Part shown: piece after piece, positions 35,465 through 43,845 of the stretch | How positions within the stretch are numbered: position 1 is the first letter of the stretch | Layout: the number at the start of each line of letters is the position of its first letter | Origin: an uncultured bacterium | GTDB lineage: Bacteria; Bipolaricaulota; Bipolaricaulia; RBG-16-55-9; DRJF01 | Assembly: GCA_913053845.1 (NCBI GenBank) | Contig: CAJXGD010000010.1 | Coordinates: 1-51,901, forward strand | DNA length: 51,901 nt | Direction: 5' to 3' | Position numbers and translations under genes: made by a program | The notes under the pieces: generated by a model | Seen by the model: the letters and a program-made list of their open reading frames with translations, nothing else | What the model was told of the DNA's origin: nothing | The model's database searches: none

Positions 35465-36521
35465 CTTCCTTAATTAACTGGGCCAAGGCCCCGGCGGCCT
35501 CCGCTTCGGCCACGCGGGCCACCGCTTGGCCACCTCGATAAAGCACCACAAAGCCGTTATGGCCCACCAGGCCATAGTCCGCATGGCCTGCTTCCCCGAT
35601 GCCATTGACCACGCAGCCGATCAGCGAGACTTTTAAGGGCGTCTCCACCTCGGCCAACAGCTCTTGGGCCTGGGCCACTATTCTTTCCAGGCCAATGCCG
35701 ATCCGCCCGCAGGTGGGACAACTGACGAACTGCACCCCGCGCCAGCGCAGCCCCAGCGCCCCCAGAATATCATAGGCCAGCTTGACCTCCGGCAGCGGAT
35801 CGCCGGTCAGCGAGCAGCGCAGCGTGTCGCCGATCCCCTCTTCGAGCAGCGTGCCGATGCCCAGCGCCGAGCGGGCTACCCCGGTGGCACCGCTTCCGGC
35901 CTCGGTCACGCCTAGATGCAGCGGATATTTCACCTGAGCGGCGATCAGGCGATAGGACTCGATCATCACCCGCACATCGGTTGATTTAAGTGAGATAATA
36001 ATATTCCTAAAATTTTGGCCTTCGAGTATCTCTATCTCGCGCAGGGCGCTCTCCACCATGGCTTCGGGAGTCGCCCCTTCGTACTTAATTAAGATGTCTT
36101 TGGCCAAGGAGCCGGAGTTGACCCCAACCCGTATGGGTATGCCGGTCGCTTGCGCCGCCTGAGTGACCTGCTCGATCTTGGCCTGCTGGGTGATGTTGCC
36201 CGGATTGAGGCGCAGCTTGTCAACACCCTGGCGGATCGCCTCCAGCGCCAGGCGATAGTCAAAATGGATGTCGGCCACCAGCGGGATCCCAATGCGCGCC
36301 TTGATCTGGCTCAGGCAACGGGCGGCATCCAGGTTGAGCACCGCCACCCGGATCAGCTCGCAGCCAGCCTTTTCCAAACGCTCGATCTGGGCGACCGTCT
36401 TGTCCACATCACGAGTGTCGGTGGTGGTCATGGACTGGACGATGATTGGCGCTCCGGCCCCAATGAGCAGATCGCGCACCTGAACGCCTTGGGAAGAGCG
36501 TCGCTGGATCGCTGCTATCAT
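35442..36521 (-). CDS. ispG: 4-hydroxy-3-methylbut-2-en-1-yl diphosphate synthase
   Basis: Fe-S enzyme of the MEP isoprenoid pathway that reduces MEcPP to HMBPP, 359 residues, the bacterial short type. Signatures are IVQSMTTTDTRDVDKTVAQIERLEKAGCELIRVAV near the start, NPGNI, GVTEAGSG, and the cluster cysteines in SCPTCGRIG (two Cys) and SLIGCVVNGIGEA (third Cys, followed by conserved Asn and Glu). It overlaps miaB by 4 bp (ATGA). This shows that the organism makes isoprenoids by the MEP route. Confidence 0.97.
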   Translation of the reverse strand: MIAAIQRRSSQGVQVRDLLIGAGAPIIVQSMTTTDTRDVDKTVAQIERLEKAGCELIRVAVLNLDAARCLSQIKARIGIPLVADIHFDYRLALEAIRQGVDKLRLNPGNITQQAKIEQVTQAAQATGIPIRVGVNSGSLAKDILIKYEGATPEAMVESALREIEILEGQNFRNIIISLKSTDVRVMIESYRLIAAQVKYPLHLGVTEAGSGATGVARSALGIGTLLEEGIGDTLRCSLTGDPLPEVKLAYDILGALGLRWRGVQFVSCPTCGRIGIGLERIVAQAQELLAEVETPLKVSLIGCVVNGIGEAGHADYGLVGHNGFVVLYRGGQAVARVAEAEAAGALAQLIKEDESTVTS

Positions 36522-37921
36522 CGTGCCTCACCTGCCGTTTGAGCGGCATAGGACGGTCTCAACAGCTCTTCTTGCTCGCCGAGCGCTTCGCCGTAGAGCC
36601 CACCGATGTCAGCGCCGGTTACCCGCGCCCGCACCAGTTTGCCCTGCCAGTCCGCCGGTCCAGCCAACACGATACTCTTGTTATCACGGGTCTTGCCGCA
36701 GACCAGCCCAGGGCCGCCGCGTGCCGGCCCCTCGATGAGCGCCTCGACGGCTTGTCCCACCCGCTTGCTATTCTCTTCCGCAGTGATCCGCTTTTGCAGT
36801 TCCAGCAGGTGAGCCAAGCGCCGCTGCTTCTCTTCCGCAGGAACGTCATCCTGATATTTATAGTAGCTGATCGTGCCCGGCCGGGGCGAATATTTGAAGA
36901 TATAGGCTCCGCCGAAGCGAGCCTGCCGCAGCAGCTCGACCGTTTGCTCAAAGTCCCGCTCGCTCTCACCGGGGAAGCCGACGATAATATCAGTAGTAAT
37001 ATTGCCCTGGGGGACGGCTGCTTTGATCCGGGCCACCAGATCGAGAAAGTAATCCCGGCTATGACCGCGGCGCATCGCTTGGAGCACCCGATCACTGCCC
37101 GACTGCACGGCCATGTGGACATGCTCACAGATGTTATTCGCCTCGCCCAGCACTTCGATCACGCCGGGGGTGATGTCCTGGGGGTTGGAGCTGGTGAAGC
37201 GCACGCGCGGGATGGGCAGTTGGGTCAGTGCCCGCAACAGATTGGCGAAGTTGATCTGAGGATCATCCAGATCGTTCCCGTAAGAATCTACATTCTGCCC
37301 CAAGAGCTGGACCTCTTGATAGCCGCGCTGGGCCAGGGTGCTCACTTCGGCGAGGATCTCGCCGGGCAGGCGGGAGCGCAGCAGGCCGGTGGTATAAGGC
37401 ACAATACAAAAAGAGCAGAAGTTTGAGCAGCCCTCAGTGATAGTTACTTTGGCTTGAAACAAGCTGGCGCGCAGGAAGGGCAGATCTTCGATGTGCTCTG
37501 GAATCTTATCCAGGGCCATCACCGGCTGAGCCTGACGGCGACCGTTCTGGCGAACGCGGCGCGCTTGCTCGATCAGCCGGGGCAAATCAGCGATATTGGA
37601 GCTGCCGAAGACGAAATCTATCGTCCCATTGCGTCGGAAGAGCTTTTCGCCGAGCGCCTGGGCCACGCAGCCGCCGATACCCAAGAATAAGTCAGGGTTA
37701 TTCTCCTTGAGCATCCGAATGACGCCGGCCTCCGAATAGACCTTTTCTTCGGGCTTCTCGCGCACCATGCAGGTATTAAAGATGACCAGATCGGCGGATT
37801 CAGGGGAGCCGACCAGCCGATAGCCCGCGCGGGCCAGCACGCCGGCGATCCCCTCCGACTTATGCTCGTTCATCTGGCAACCCCAGGTGTGAATATAGAC
37901 CCGTTTAGCTCCGCGATTCAT
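36518..37921 (-). CDS. miaB: tRNA-2-methylthio-N6-dimethylallyladenosine synthase
   Basis: Radical SAM methylthiotransferase acting on A37 of tRNAs, about 467 residues. The N-terminal UPF0004 domain has THTWGCQMNEH-type WGCQMNEHKSEG and two more cluster cysteines (NTCMVREK, GGCVAQ). The radical SAM motif is CSNFCSFCIVPYTTG, followed by VQLLGQNVDSYG, and a TRAM domain ends the protein. I prefer the ATG at 37921 with GGTGGA upstream; the GTG at 37933 lies only 5 nt after the -10 box. It leads the operon miaB-ispG-GT2-coaX. Confidence 0.96.
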   Translation of the reverse strand: MNRGAKRVYIHTWGCQMNEHKSEGIAGVLARAGYRLVGSPESADLVIFNTCMVREKPEEKVYSEAGVIRMLKENNPDLFLGIGGCVAQALGEKLFRRNGTIDFVFGSSNIADLPRLIEQARRVRQNGRRQAQPVMALDKIPEHIEDLPFLRASLFQAKVTITEGCSNFCSFCIVPYTTGLLRSRLPGEILAEVSTLAQRGYQEVQLLGQNVDSYGNDLDDPQINFANLLRALTQLPIPRVRFTSSNPQDITPGVIEVLGEANNICEHVHMAVQSGSDRVLQAMRRGHSRDYFLDLVARIKAAVPQGNITTDIIVGFPGESERDFEQTVELLRQARFGGAYIFKYSPRPGTISYYKYQDDVPAEEKQRRLAHLLELQKRITAEENSKRVGQAVEALIEGPARGGPGLVCGKTRDNKSIVLAGPADWQGKLVRARVTGADIGGLYGEALGEQEELLRPSYAAQTAGEAR

Positions 37922-37938
37922 GGTGATTTCCACCGCAA

Positions 37939-37967
37939 AATATAACAGGAGACCTCTCCGCTGTCAA
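37939..37967 (-). promoter_or_regulatory. miaB operon promoter
   Basis: On the minus strand TTGACA (37962-37967), 17-bp spacer, TATATT (37939-37944). The transcript would start about 10 nt upstream of the preferred ATG. Confidence 0.75.
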
Positions 37968-37990
37968 CCGGCGCTGCTGCCGAGCGGGAA

Positions 37991-38006
37991 TGGCAAGCAC
38001 TTGCCA
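37991..38006. promoter_or_regulatory. Inverted repeat upstream of the lipoate ligase-like gene
   Basis: TGGCAAG-CA-CTTGCCA, 7-bp perfect arms. It covers the -35 zone of a possible promoter whose -10 box is TAAGAT (38015-38020), 10 nt before the ATG. It could be an operator; no regulator is identified. Confidence 0.4.
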
Positions 38007-38030
38007 CCGTTCGGTAAGATACTCCCGACC

Positions 38031-38849
38031 ATGTCTGCTATTCTCACCGTGTATCCAAAAAGACCCTGGCGGCTGCTCCTGGCCCAATATCCCAACGAGC
38101 CGGCTCTCAACGTCTCGCTCGATGAGGCGATCGGCGAGTCGGTGGGCCGCGGGGCAGTGCCTCCTACCGTTCGTCTTTGGGAAAACGGAGAAACTTTGGT
38201 CTTGGGGCGATTCGAGTTGCGCGATCTTGACTTGGCTGACGGGCACTTTCTCAATTGGGCTAAGACTAACGATCTGGCGCTGCTGCGTCGGGTCAGCGGG
38301 GGCCAACTCGTCTGGCAGGGGCCAGGCGCGCTCAATTACTCCGTCTGCGTCCCGCGCCAGGAGCCCTACGGCATCCACCGAGCTTACGAAACGCTCAGCG
38401 CCGGGGTGGTGCAGGCGCTGACGCGCTGGGGACTGAGATGCAGCTTTGGCAGAGTGCCCGGCGCCTATTGCGACGGCTCGCACAATCTGGTGATTCACCA
38501 GCGCAAGCTGGCCGGGACGGCCCAGGCGCGTCGTAAAGGCTTCATACTGGTTCACGGCACGGTGCTCATTGATGCCGATTGGGAACGCATCTTGGGGCTC
38601 CTCACTGAATTCTATCGCCGGGCCGGCCAGGCGCGCTCTATCCGGCGCGCGGCGCTGACAACGCTCTCTGAGGCACTGGGCCGCCCGCTGACGACCGACC
38701 AAGCTAAGACCGCCTTTGCGGCAGGATATGCCGAAGTGCTGGGTCTCTCAGGTCGCTGGTCCCCCGATGCAGTGCCCTTGCCGGAGGAACTGAGGCGGGC
38801 GCGCGAGCTGGCGCACCAGTATAGTCTAAGCTCCCCGTCTCCAGTGTAA
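38031..38849 (+). CDS. Lipoate--protein ligase A family protein
   Basis: BPL/LplA/LipB-fold acyltransferase or ligase, 272 residues. Visible motifs are RLWENGETLVLGRFE, LLRRVSGGQLVWQGPGALNYSV (the RRxSGG family loop) and HNLVIHQRKLAGTAQARRKGFILVHGTVLID with the conserved adenylate-binding Lys of KxxGxAQ. The G-G loop lacks the usual His-Asp after VYH. It attaches lipoate, octanoate or biotin to carrier proteins in the family; the exact substrate is open. I chose the ATG at 38031; the frame stays open to 37920 but that region holds the miaB promoter. Confidence 0.85.
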   Translation: MSAILTVYPKRPWRLLLAQYPNEPALNVSLDEAIGESVGRGAVPPTVRLWENGETLVLGRFELRDLDLADGHFLNWAKTNDLALLRRVSGGQLVWQGPGALNYSVCVPRQEPYGIHRAYETLSAGVVQALTRWGLRCSFGRVPGAYCDGSHNLVIHQRKLAGTAQARRKGFILVHGTVLIDADWERILGLLTEFYRRAGQARSIRRAALTTLSEALGRPLTTDQAKTAFAAGYAEVLGLSGRWSPDAVPLPEELRRARELAHQYSLSSPSPV

Positions 38850-38923
38850 CAGCCTCAGTTTGAGCTAAGGGTGCAGGCCCTGATCACCTTGCCTGCTCAT
38901 TTGCTTCGACTCCATTGCTAGCT

Positions 38924-38953
38924 TTGGACAGCTAGACAGCCAGCGCCTATAAT
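38924..38953 (+). promoter_or_regulatory. Promoter of histidine phosphatase gene, leaderless type
   Basis: TTGGAC (38924-38929), 18-bp spacer, TATAAT (38948-38953). Exactly 8 nt (GCCTCTCT) separate TATAAT from the ATG, and there is no Shine-Dalgarno. Confidence 0.7.
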
Positions 38954-38961
38954 GCCTCTCT

Positions 38962-39609
38962 ATGATTTGCATCTATCTGATCCGCCACGGCGAGACCGAT
39001 TGGAATCGGGAGAGAATCTGCATGGGGCAGCGGGATATCCCTCTTAACGCCCTGGGCCAGCGCCAGGCAGAGCTGACCGCCCAACGCTTGGCCGATGAGC
39101 CATTTGACCTTATCTATAGCAGCGATCTTGCCCGGGCACTCCAGACCGCTCAGGCGATCGCTCAGCCTCATCATCTGGAACCGATCACCCGCCAGGCGCT
39201 GCGCGAGCTCGATTATGGCGACTGGGAAGGACTGGCCCGCCCCGAGATCGAGCAGCGTTGGCCGGAGGTCCGCGAGTTTAACGGCCGGCAAGAGGACAGC
39301 TTGGCCTTTCAGACCCCCGGCGGCGAGAGCCGACTGGAGCTCTATCGGCGGGCTACTCAAGAGTTCGAGCAGCTCTGCCGCCGTCATCAGGATCAGACCG
39401 TCGCCCTGGTGATCCATGGCGGGGTGATCCGGGCGATCGTCAACTATGTACTGAGCCAAGGGGTGCAGGCCCGCCAGGATGAACACTTCTATACTCCTAG
39501 CTTTGCCTGCGATAATTGCGGAGTGACATTGGTCAACATCCGGCGCGAGACGGAGCTACAGATCGCCTATCTCAACGACACCAGCCACCTGCGCACCCTG
39601 GCTGGTTGA
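38962..39609 (+). CDS. Histidine phosphatase family protein (phosphoglycerate mutase-like)
   Basis: Phosphohistidine-type phosphatase, 215 residues. The catalytic LIRHGETDWNRE lies at residues 6-17, followed by YSSDLARALQTAQAIA, ELDYGDWEGL and the second histidine in VIHGGVIRAIV. These are shared by cofactor-dependent phosphoglycerate mutases, CobC alpha-ribazole phosphatase and broad phosphatases. The G-D-W-E-G pattern and length favour a CobC-like or general phosphatase over glycolytic mutase. It has its own promoter and appears to make a leaderless transcript. Confidence 0.9.
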   Translation: MICIYLIRHGETDWNRERICMGQRDIPLNALGQRQAELTAQRLADEPFDLIYSSDLARALQTAQAIAQPHHLEPITRQALRELDYGDWEGLARPEIEQRWPEVREFNGRQEDSLAFQTPGGESRLELYRRATQEFEQLCRRHQDQTVALVIHGGVIRAIVNYVLSQGVQARQDEHFYTPSFACDNCGVTLVNIRRETELQIAYLNDTSHLRTLAG

Positions 39610-39625
39610 GGCCAGAAACGCGCTG

Positions 39626-39631
39626 TATAAT
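39626..39631 (+). promoter_or_regulatory. -10 box of the YkuK-like gene, leaderless type
   Basis: TATAAT lies 8 nt (TGCCCATC) before the ATG. No good -35 box is at 17 bp; TTGAGG at 39606-39611 is only 14 bp away. There is no Shine-Dalgarno. Confidence 0.55.
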
Positions 39632-39639
39632 TGCCCATC

Positions 39640-40122
39640 ATGTTCCGTAATGACCTCTTCTACAGCCCTTCCCAAGGCCGGATGAGCTTCGACCAGGTGC
39701 TCAAAGAGATCGTGACCATCATGGAGGAGGATCCCAAAGATCGCTATGAGATCATGGTCGGCAGCGATTCTCACTCGCTGCCTGGCGAGGTGAACTTCGT
39801 CTCGGCGATCATCGTCCATCGGGTGGGCAAAGGAGGGCGCTATTTCTGGTGCCGCCAGCGCCAGCAGCGCATCTATACCCTGCGGCAGAAGATCTATCAC
39901 GAGGCCACGCTCTCTTTCGAGCTGGCGCAGTTGCTCATGGAGGAGCTACGGCTGCGCACGGTGCTCGATTACGATCTGGAGATACACGTGGATGTCGGTC
40001 GAGTCGGCAAGACCCGGGAGTTGATCGACGAAGTGGTGGGCATGATCGTGGGCTCCGGCTTCCAGGTCAAGATCAAGCCCGACTCCTGTGCCGCCTCCTC
40101 GGTGGCCGACAAACATGCCTAG
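39640..40122 (+). CDS. YkuK/DUF458 family ribonuclease H-like protein
   Basis: A 160-residue protein of the RNase H-like DUF458 family (Bacillus YkuK). The fold's first strand reads YEIMVGSDSHSL with the expected acidic residue, followed by VNFVSAIIVHRVGKGGRYFWCRQRQ and the later acidic strand YDLEIHVDVGRVGKTRELIDEVVGMIVGSGFQVKIKPDSCAASSVADKHA. The function in the family is not established; nucleic-acid processing is suggested by the fold only. The ATG at 39640 is preferred over a TTG at 39631 inside the -10 box. The histidine phosphatase gene ends 30 bp upstream. Confidence 0.88.
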   Translation: MFRNDLFYSPSQGRMSFDQVLKEIVTIMEEDPKDRYEIMVGSDSHSLPGEVNFVSAIIVHRVGKGGRYFWCRQRQQRIYTLRQKIYHEATLSFELAQLLMEELRLRTVLDYDLEIHVDVGRVGKTRELIDEVVGMIVGSGFQVKIKPDSCAASSVADKHA

Positions 40123-40194
40123 CAAGTCGGCTGGCTCTCTGCTATACTACGGCTCAAATATCTTAACTATACCATTGGGAGGGTTATTCTTATC

Positions 40195-42231
40195 ATGAGC
40201 ATGGTGGACTGGGTGGCCACTTGGGCGTTGCTCGCCGGTTTGGCGGGCATTGTCTATGCGATCGCTTTGACTTTCTATGTGCTGCGTTTGCCTCAAGGTA
40301 ACGAGCGGATGGGCGAGATCGCCCGGGCCATTCAACAGGGGGCGGCGGCCTATCTGAACCGCCAGTATGCGATCATCGGCCTGGTGGGGCTGATCGTCGC
40401 GATCCTGCTCTGGATTGGCCTGGGGTGGGCCACGGCGCTGGGTTTTGCCCTAGGGGCCAGCGCCTCGGCCTTAGCCGGCTATATGGGGATGACCGTAGCG
40501 GTACGCACCAACGTGCGCACCGCGGAAGCGGCCCGCTCCGGCCTGGCGCAGGCGCTCTCGGTGGCCTTCAAGGGCGGCGCGGTCACCGGCTTGCTTGACG
40601 TAGGGCTGGCCCTGTTTTCCATCGCCGGCTTCTTCCTGCTTTTGACCCACCTGGCAGGCTTCACGTTGGGAGAGACAATCAAGGCCCTGATCGGACTGGG
40701 TTTCGGTGGCTCACTGCTTTCGGTCTTCGCCCGCTTGGGCGGGGGCATCTATACCAAAGGGGCCGACGCCGGCGCCGACCTGGTGGGCAAAGTGGAGGCC
40801 GGCATCCCAGAGGACGATCCGCGCAACCCGGCGGTGATCGCCGATAACGTGGGCGATAACGTCGGCGACGATGCCGGCATGGCCGCCGACCTGTTCGAGA
40901 CCTATGCCGTCACCACCGTGGCGGCGATGCTTTTGGGCCACCTGCTGCTGCCCAAGTTCGATGGTGCCGTCGTCTTTCCCCTGGCATTGGGGGCCGTCTC
41001 CATCATAGGCTCGATCATCGGCACCTTCTTCGTCCGCCTGCCGCGCAGCCAAAACATCATGAGCGCCCTCTATCTGGGACTGGGAGTCAGCGCCCTGATC
41101 AGCGTGGGCGCCTTCTATCCGGTGACCCGTGCGCTGATGGCCGGCAATGGGCTCTTCAGCCTGGCAGGGCTCTATGGGGCGGCGCTGGTCGGCATCGCGG
41201 TCACGGTGGGCCTGGTAATCATCACCGAGTACTACACTGCCGATCGCTTCGCGCCGGTGCTGCGCATCGCCAAGGCCTCGCTCACCGGCCCTGCTACCAA
41301 CATCATCGAGGGGCTGGCGGCCTCGATGCGAGCTACCTTTCTGCCCATCCTGCTCATCTCGGCAGCCATCTTATTGGCCTATTGGGCTGCTGGCATCTAT
41401 GGCATCGCCATCGGGGCAGTGGCCATGCTCTCTATGACCGGGATAGTGATCGCCTTGGACGCTTATGGGCCGATCACCGACAATGCCGGCGGCATCGCCG
41501 AGATGGCCCAATTGCCGGAGAGCGTGCGCCAGGTGACCGACCCCCTTGATGCAGTAGGCAACACCACCAAGGCGGTCACCAAGGGCTACGCCATCGGCTC
41601 GGCCGGTTTTGCCGCCTTGGTGCTCTTTGCCGCCTACGCCCAGGAGTTGGCCGCCACCGGCCACGCCGTCATCTTCAAGCTCTCCGATCCGAAGGTGATC
41701 GTGGGGCTCTTCTTGGGAGGCGCCTTGCCCTATCTCTTCGCCTCGCTGGCCATGAGCGCGGTAGGACGGGCGGCCGGGGCAATTATCGAAGAGGTCCGGC
41801 GGCAGTTCCGCGAGATCAAGGGGATCATGGAGGGCAAAGCCAAGCCGGACTATGCCGCCTGCGTGCGTATTGTGACCGCGACCGCGCAGCGAGGGATGAT
41901 CGCCCCGGCGCTCATCCCGGTGCTGGCGCCGGTGATCGTGGGGCTAATCCCCTTCTTGGGCATCAAGGCGTTGGGAGGGATGCTGGTCGGCTCGATCATC
42001 ACCGGGCTTTTCGTCGCCGTCTCGATGACCACCGGTGGGGCAGCCTGGGATAACGCCAAGAAGTACATCGAGTCGGGCAACTTGGGCGGCAAGGGCTCCG
42101 CCGCTCACCAAGCGGCGGTCACCGGGGACACGGTGGGCGATCCTTATAAGGACACCGCCGGCCCGGCGATCAACCCCATGATCAAGGTGATCAACATCGT
42201 GGCCTTGCTGATCGTGCCGTTTTTGCGGTAA
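40195..42231 (+). CDS. hppA: Membrane-bound proton-translocating pyrophosphatase, K+-independent type
   Basis: Hydrolyses pyrophosphate and pumps protons across the inner membrane, 678 residues, about 16 helices. The active-site loops are [49 protein letters not shown] (about 188-240), [15 protein letters not shown], and the C-terminal [22 protein letters not shown]. In [15 protein letters not shown] the residue near 459 is Lys; family work showed Ala here gives K+ dependence and Lys gives K+ independence, and the latter class pumps H+. A GGGAGGG ribosome site precedes the ATG. It could couple biosynthetic pyrophosphate to the gradient used by the cell. Confidence 0.97.
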   Translation: MSMVDWVATWALLAGLAGIVYAIALTFYVLRLPQGNERMGEIARAIQQGAAAYLNRQYAIIGLVGLIVAILLWIGLGWATALGFALGASASALAGYMGMTVAVRTNVRTAEAARSGLAQALSVAFKGGAVTGLLDVGLALFSIAGFFLLLTHLAGFTLGETIKALIGLGFGGSLLSVFARLGGGIYTKGADAGADLVGKVEAGIPEDDPRNPAVIADNVGDNVGDDAGMAADLFETYAVTTVAAMLLGHLLLPKFDGAVVFPLALGAVSIIGSIIGTFFVRLPRSQNIMSALYLGLGVSALISVGAFYPVTRALMAGNGLFSLAGLYGAALVGIAVTVGLVIITEYYTADRFAPVLRIAKASLTGPATNIIEGLAASMRATFLPILLISAAILLAYWAAGIYGIAIGAVAMLSMTGIVIALDAYGPITDNAGGIAEMAQLPESVRQVTDPLDAVGNTTKAVTKGYAIGSAGFAALVLFAAYAQELAATGHAVIFKLSDPKVIVGLFLGGALPYLFASLAMSAVGRAAGAIIEEVRRQFREIKGIMEGKAKPDYAACVRIVTATAQRGMIAPALIPVLAPVIVGLIPFLGIKALGGMLVGSIITGLFVAVSMTTGGAAWDNAKKYIESGNLGGKGSAAHQAAVTGDTVGDPYKDTAGPAINPMIKVINIVALLIVPFLR

Positions 42232-42325
42232 ACCTACGGTGCACTCGTTCTGTTTCCTCGGCACACGCACGCGCCTCTCGCTGTAACCGCTCTTGTCCGG
42301 TCTGAGCATCTCACTCTTAGCCCGC

Positions 42326-42354
42326 TTGACTATGAGCTGCTTTTCTGCTATACT
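42326..42354 (+). promoter_or_regulatory. Cold-shock gene promoter
   Basis: TTGACT (42326-42331), 17-bp spacer, TATACT (42349-42354). It gives a leader of about 174 nt before the cold-shock ATG. The 300 bp between hppA and csp hold only this promoter, a small upstream frame and the long-range pairing element. Confidence 0.8.
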
Positions 42355-42360
42355 CCATCT

Positions 42361-42429
42361 ATGATTTGTTACTCGAGGGTGGCCTTGGCCAACCGAACGG
42401 GAGCCGATCAGATGCTATGGCTAGTCTAG
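42361..42429 (+). other. Possible leaderless 22-codon upstream frame in the csp leader
   Basis: An ATG only 6 nt after the -10 box opens a frame of 22 codons (MICYSRVALANRTGADQMLWLV) that stops 7 nt before the start of the long-range pairing element. The position matches the leaderless pattern seen at other genes here. Translation is not shown and the peptide resembles nothing that I know. Confidence 0.3.
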
Positions 42430-42435
42430 ACAATG

Positions 42436-42556
42436 ATTTGACGGTGCCGCATCGAGAGCCTTCTCAGTCACACCGTGCAGGTCGTTCGTCGTCAGACAGT
42501 CAAATCCGAAGCAGAAAGGTAGGGAGATCTCTCGATGCGTACTGGAACCGTCAAAT
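42436..42556 (+). promoter_or_regulatory. Long-range RNA helix sequestering the csp start codon
   Basis: 42436-42445 (ATTTGACGGT) is perfectly complementary to 42547-42556 (ACCGTCAAAT), and 42448-42458 (CGCATCGAGAG) to 42529-42539 (CTCTCGATGCG). These 21 pairs are broken only by a 2-by-7-nt internal loop and close a 70-nt loop. The ATG (42535-42537) is inside the helix, and the AGGTAGGGAG ribosome site (42517-42526) lies at its edge. The complement is in the sequence; the regulatory role is inference, with CspA-type mRNA thermosensors as the model. Confidence 0.6.
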
Positions 42557-42741
42557 GGTTCAATGACGCGAAGGGCTTTGGTTTTATCCAGCAGGATAAT
42601 GGCGAAGCTGACGTCTTTGTTCACTTCTCATCCATTCAGGGTGATGGATTCAAGACGTTGCGTGAGGGCCAGAAAGTCGAGTTCGACATCGAAGATAGCG
42701 CTAAAGGTCCACGAGCGGTAAATGTGACCGTCAGGGACTAA
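42535..42741 (+). CDS. Cold-shock domain protein, CspA family
   Basis: Single cold-shock domain, 68 residues, binds single-stranded RNA/DNA and melts RNA structure. It starts [34 protein letters not shown] with RNP1 (KGFGFI) and RNP2 (VFVHF), and ends [10 protein letters not shown]. The ribosome site AGGTAGGGAG is 8 nt upstream. It has its own promoter, a long structured leader and a strong terminator, the typical arrangement of a post-transcriptionally controlled csp gene. Confidence 0.97.
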   Translation: MRTGTVKWFNDAKGFGFIQQDNGEADVFVHFSSIQGDGFKTLREGQKVEFDIEDSAKGPRAVNVTVRD

Positions 42742-42766
42742 AGCAAGCTAGTGCTATAGGAATAGG

Positions 42767-42812
42767 CGAAACCCCAGGGTCGGTCAACCGGCTCTGGGGT
42801 TTCGTGCTTTTT
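42767..42812 (+). terminator. Rho-independent terminator after csp
   Basis: An 11-bp stem, CGAAACCCCAG / CTGGGGTTTCG, encloses a 16-nt region that can itself fold (CGGT / ACCG). TTTTT follows shortly after the stem at 42808-42812. Confidence 0.85.
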
Positions 42813-42904
42813 ATAAAGTCTGCCTGAACAGGCTCCAACAGCACCCCACTCCCTGTCTGCAATCCCGTCGCTGCAAACACCGTCTTACCAACGCTGAGAA
42901 TCGG

Positions 42905-42959
42905 TACACCCTAGGGGGACGGGTGTCCTAGGTCCGTTAACTTACAATTAACGGACCTA
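42905..42959. repeat. Two adjacent hairpins downstream of higA
   Basis: The first is ACACCC-N9-GGGTGT (from about 42906). The second is a perfect 12-bp inverted repeat, TAGGTCCGTTAA / TTAACGGACCTA (42929-42940 and 42948-42959), with loop CTTACAA. There is no U-run on either strand. They lie just after the higA stop, so they may end its transcript, or be a mobile-element end or integrase site. Confidence 0.55.
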
Positions 42960-42975
42960 TAAGTCAGCTTTGATC

Positions 42976-43323
42976 TCAGCGACGCTCCGATTTACGCCCG
43001 GCGGTGCGCGCCTCGCCCTCAAGCGGTTGCAGCTCCCCAAAGACTCGCGTTGGCTTCCACTCACTCAACCTCTGTCGGGCATCATACATATCAACGTTAC
43101 GCTGAGCGTTAATCCATAACTCTGGCGTAGTGTCCAACGCCGCAGCCAGCTTCATCGCCACCTCGGGCGAGATGCCGACATGACCATTGACAATCCGACT
43201 GAGATGCTTGCGCGAGATGCCTGCTGCCTCACTTAATGCACGTAGCGACACGTCTTGCGGCTTAAGATACATCTCCTTGAGGATTGTTCCCGGATGCGTC
43301 AGACGTCGGTTCGTCGGAATCAT
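42976..43323 (-). CDS. higA: HigA-type XRE antitoxin, without an adjacent HigB
   Basis: Antitoxin and autorepressor of HigBA-type modules, 115 residues. It starts MIPTNRRLTHPGTILKEMYLKP, the family hallmark, with the HTH VSLRALSEAAGISRKHLSRIVNGHVGISPEVAMKLAAALDTTPELWINAQRNVDMYDA (about 25-85). The C-terminal tail (GELQPLEGEARTAGRKSERR) is longer than usual. GGAGGAGCAACG precedes the ATG. In HigBA operons the toxin gene comes first; here the 500 bp upstream hold no HigB signature, so the antitoxin seems orphaned. It sits beside the DUF4011 helicase in an accessory region. Confidence 0.9.
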   Translation of the reverse strand: MIPTNRRLTHPGTILKEMYLKPQDVSLRALSEAAGISRKHLSRIVNGHVGISPEVAMKLAAALDTTPELWINAQRNVDMYDARQRLSEWKPTRVFGELQPLEGEARTAGRKSERR

Positions 43324-43531
43324 CGTTGCTCCTCCTCAGTGATAATCTTCATGCTTCACGTTGATCACGCTTCAGCTCGCAAATCTTCAATCTGATGGCT
43401 TAGTAGCTCGATCACCTGAGTCTCACCATTGCCCAACTGCTGGCTCCCTGACGTTGACGGGAGACGCTCGCTCTGCCCCTTGCGCTTGATCATCCTCTAT
43501 TCCGGCCGACGGCAAACTCACCGAAAACCCA

Positions 43532-43738
43532 TCATCTTCCAACTGACGCAGACGGTCGAATATCGGCCTCCGTCGGTGAGCACTTTACCCCATGCTTCCC
43601 CTGAAGTGACTCACCTGGAAGCCGCCGGCGCATTCTCTCCTTGGACTTTTGACTCGCTGAGACGGGACGCACTAGAATGCGTCGGAGGTGGTTCAAGTGG
43701 CTGGCCAGCTCGCGTGCGGGGTGCGGATTAACTCGCAC
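43532..43738 (-). CDS. Uncertain small ORF in the higA-helicase gap
   Basis: A 68-codon frame (MRVNPHPARELASHLNHLRRILVRP...) without a recognised domain. Further left on the same strand two more open stretches exist in other frames (for example IFDRLRQLEDDGF and QVIELLSHQIEDLRAEA). The whole 43324-43740 stretch may therefore be a decayed gene, possibly a lost toxin partner of higA. The evidence is weak. The rest of this 520-bp gap holds the helicase promoter. Confidence 0.25.
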   Translation of the reverse strand: MRVNPHPARELASHLNHLRRILVRPVSASQKSKERMRRRLPGESLQGKHGVKCSPTEADIRPSASVGR

Positions 43739-43770
43739 CCGTTAGGTAAGCTAGCGTGCTTTGGAACTTC

Positions 43771-43800
43771 TTGAAGGCAAAAAGCTTCTTTCTTTATAGT
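43771..43800 (+). promoter_or_regulatory. Probable promoter of the DUF4011 helicase gene
   Basis: TTGAAG (43771-43776), 18-bp spacer, TATAGT (43795-43800). A near-perfect Shine-Dalgarno GGAGGGTGAT (43831-43840) follows before the GTG start. Confidence 0.6.
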
Positions 43801-43845
43801 CATACATTTCGCGGTGAACCATGTCTCAAAGGAGGGTGATCGCTC

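Noticed and set aside
36539..37426. 295-codon plus-strand frame
   Set aside because: It is antisense to miaB, which has clear catalytic motifs; the plus-strand product resembles nothing.
37920..38030. Extended start of the lipoate ligase-like gene
   Set aside because: The segment contains the divergent miaB promoter and does not match the family.
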